5,673 bases of DNA. Origin: Candidatus Zipacnadia bacterium. Lineage in GTDB: Bacteria > Armatimonadota > UBA5377 > JALGUK01. Below, piece by piece: positions 5,591 to 5,673 of this stretch (the first letter of the stretch is position 1; each line of letters opens with the position of its first letter). The notes beneath the pieces were generated by a model. That model did no database searches. It was not told where the DNA came from and saw only the letters and a list, made by a program, of their open reading frames with translations. A program made the translations under genes and the position numbers. The DNA lies in the NCBI GenBank assembly GCA_029820875.1, contig JALGUK010000499.1, positions 1 to 5,673 of the forward strand. The letters are read 5' to 3'.

Positions 5591-5673
5591 ATGGTCTCCT
5601 GCACCGAGTTCATCATGGCCTACAGCGAGCTTTTCAAGTATATTGATGAGAACTACGGCGAAGATGCCGTGGT
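5591..5673 (+). CDS. N-terminus of a second protein resembling the upstream small Cys-rich protein (runs off right edge)
   Basis: Only 27 codons are visible: MVSCTEFIMA, then YSELFKYIDENYGEDAV. Residues 11-27 line up without gaps with residues 14-30 of the preceding protein (FSYGLQYLQDNYGEDAL), sharing the NYGEDA core and 9 of 17 positions. The two are therefore probably tandem paralogues, or related subunits. The ATG directly follows the upstream stop codon (TGA 5588-5590) and has a strong ribosome binding site, so the two are almost surely cotranslated. The function is unknown, and nothing can be said about its cysteine pattern beyond Cys4. Confidence 0.7.
   Translation, partial: MVSCTEFIMAYSELFKYIDENYGEDAV

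Overview
The window looks like bacterial (or metagenomic) DNA of moderately high GC content. It carries a compact plus-strand operon and the start of one divergently transcribed gene. The gene families (a GxGYxYP-type putative glycoside hydrolase domain, a sugar-type solute-binding protein, a DegT/DnrJ aminotransferase) and the dispersed GCGAAGCGAAGAATC-type palindromic repeats are the kind of content often seen in environmental lineages such as Armatimonadota, Planctomycetota or Chloroflexota. The window does not fix the taxon.

Layout: (i) 1-144/162, minus strand: N-terminus of a secreted ABC-transporter solute-binding protein, running off the left edge. (ii) 163-403: divergent intergenic region with a GC-rich inverted repeat. 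(iii) 404-1198: orotate-phosphoribosyltransferase-like protein. (iv) 1164-1872, overlapping it: a GxGYxYP N-terminal domain gene that is frameshifted inside and lacks its C-terminal part. (v) 1975-2883: intact DapA/NanA-family class I aldolase that lacks the arginine diagnostic of dihydrodipicolinate synthase. (vi) 2884-3033: intergenic, with a degenerate palindromic repeat. (vii) 3034-3748: short-chain dehydrogenase with an out-of-frame internal gap exactly where the catalytic Tyr-x-x-x-Lys should be. (viii) 3775-5019: intact DegT/DnrJ/EryC1/StrS aminotransferase. (ix) 5020-5143: a better-preserved copy of the same repeat. (x) 5144-5590: a small Cys-rich protein of uncertain family. (xi) 5591-5673: start of a second gene that resembles it, cut by the right edge.

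Interpretation: a pyruvate-type aldolase, an SDR and a PLP aminotransferase in one transcription unit fit the making or breaking of an (amino)sugar, sugar acid or cyclitol. The divergent binding protein suggests uptake of a related compound. The PRPP-dependent-looking transferase is an unexpected partner, and its PRPP loop is non-canonical, so it may not be a housekeeping pyrimidine enzyme. Two of the six complete-span genes carry the same kind of lesion: loss of a stretch inferred to be about 20-25 codons, with the same net frame change. Either the cluster is decaying or the assembled sequence has a systematic deletion problem. That question should be settled before the pathway is interpreted. 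No tRNA, rRNA, CRISPR, transposase or convincing terminator was seen.
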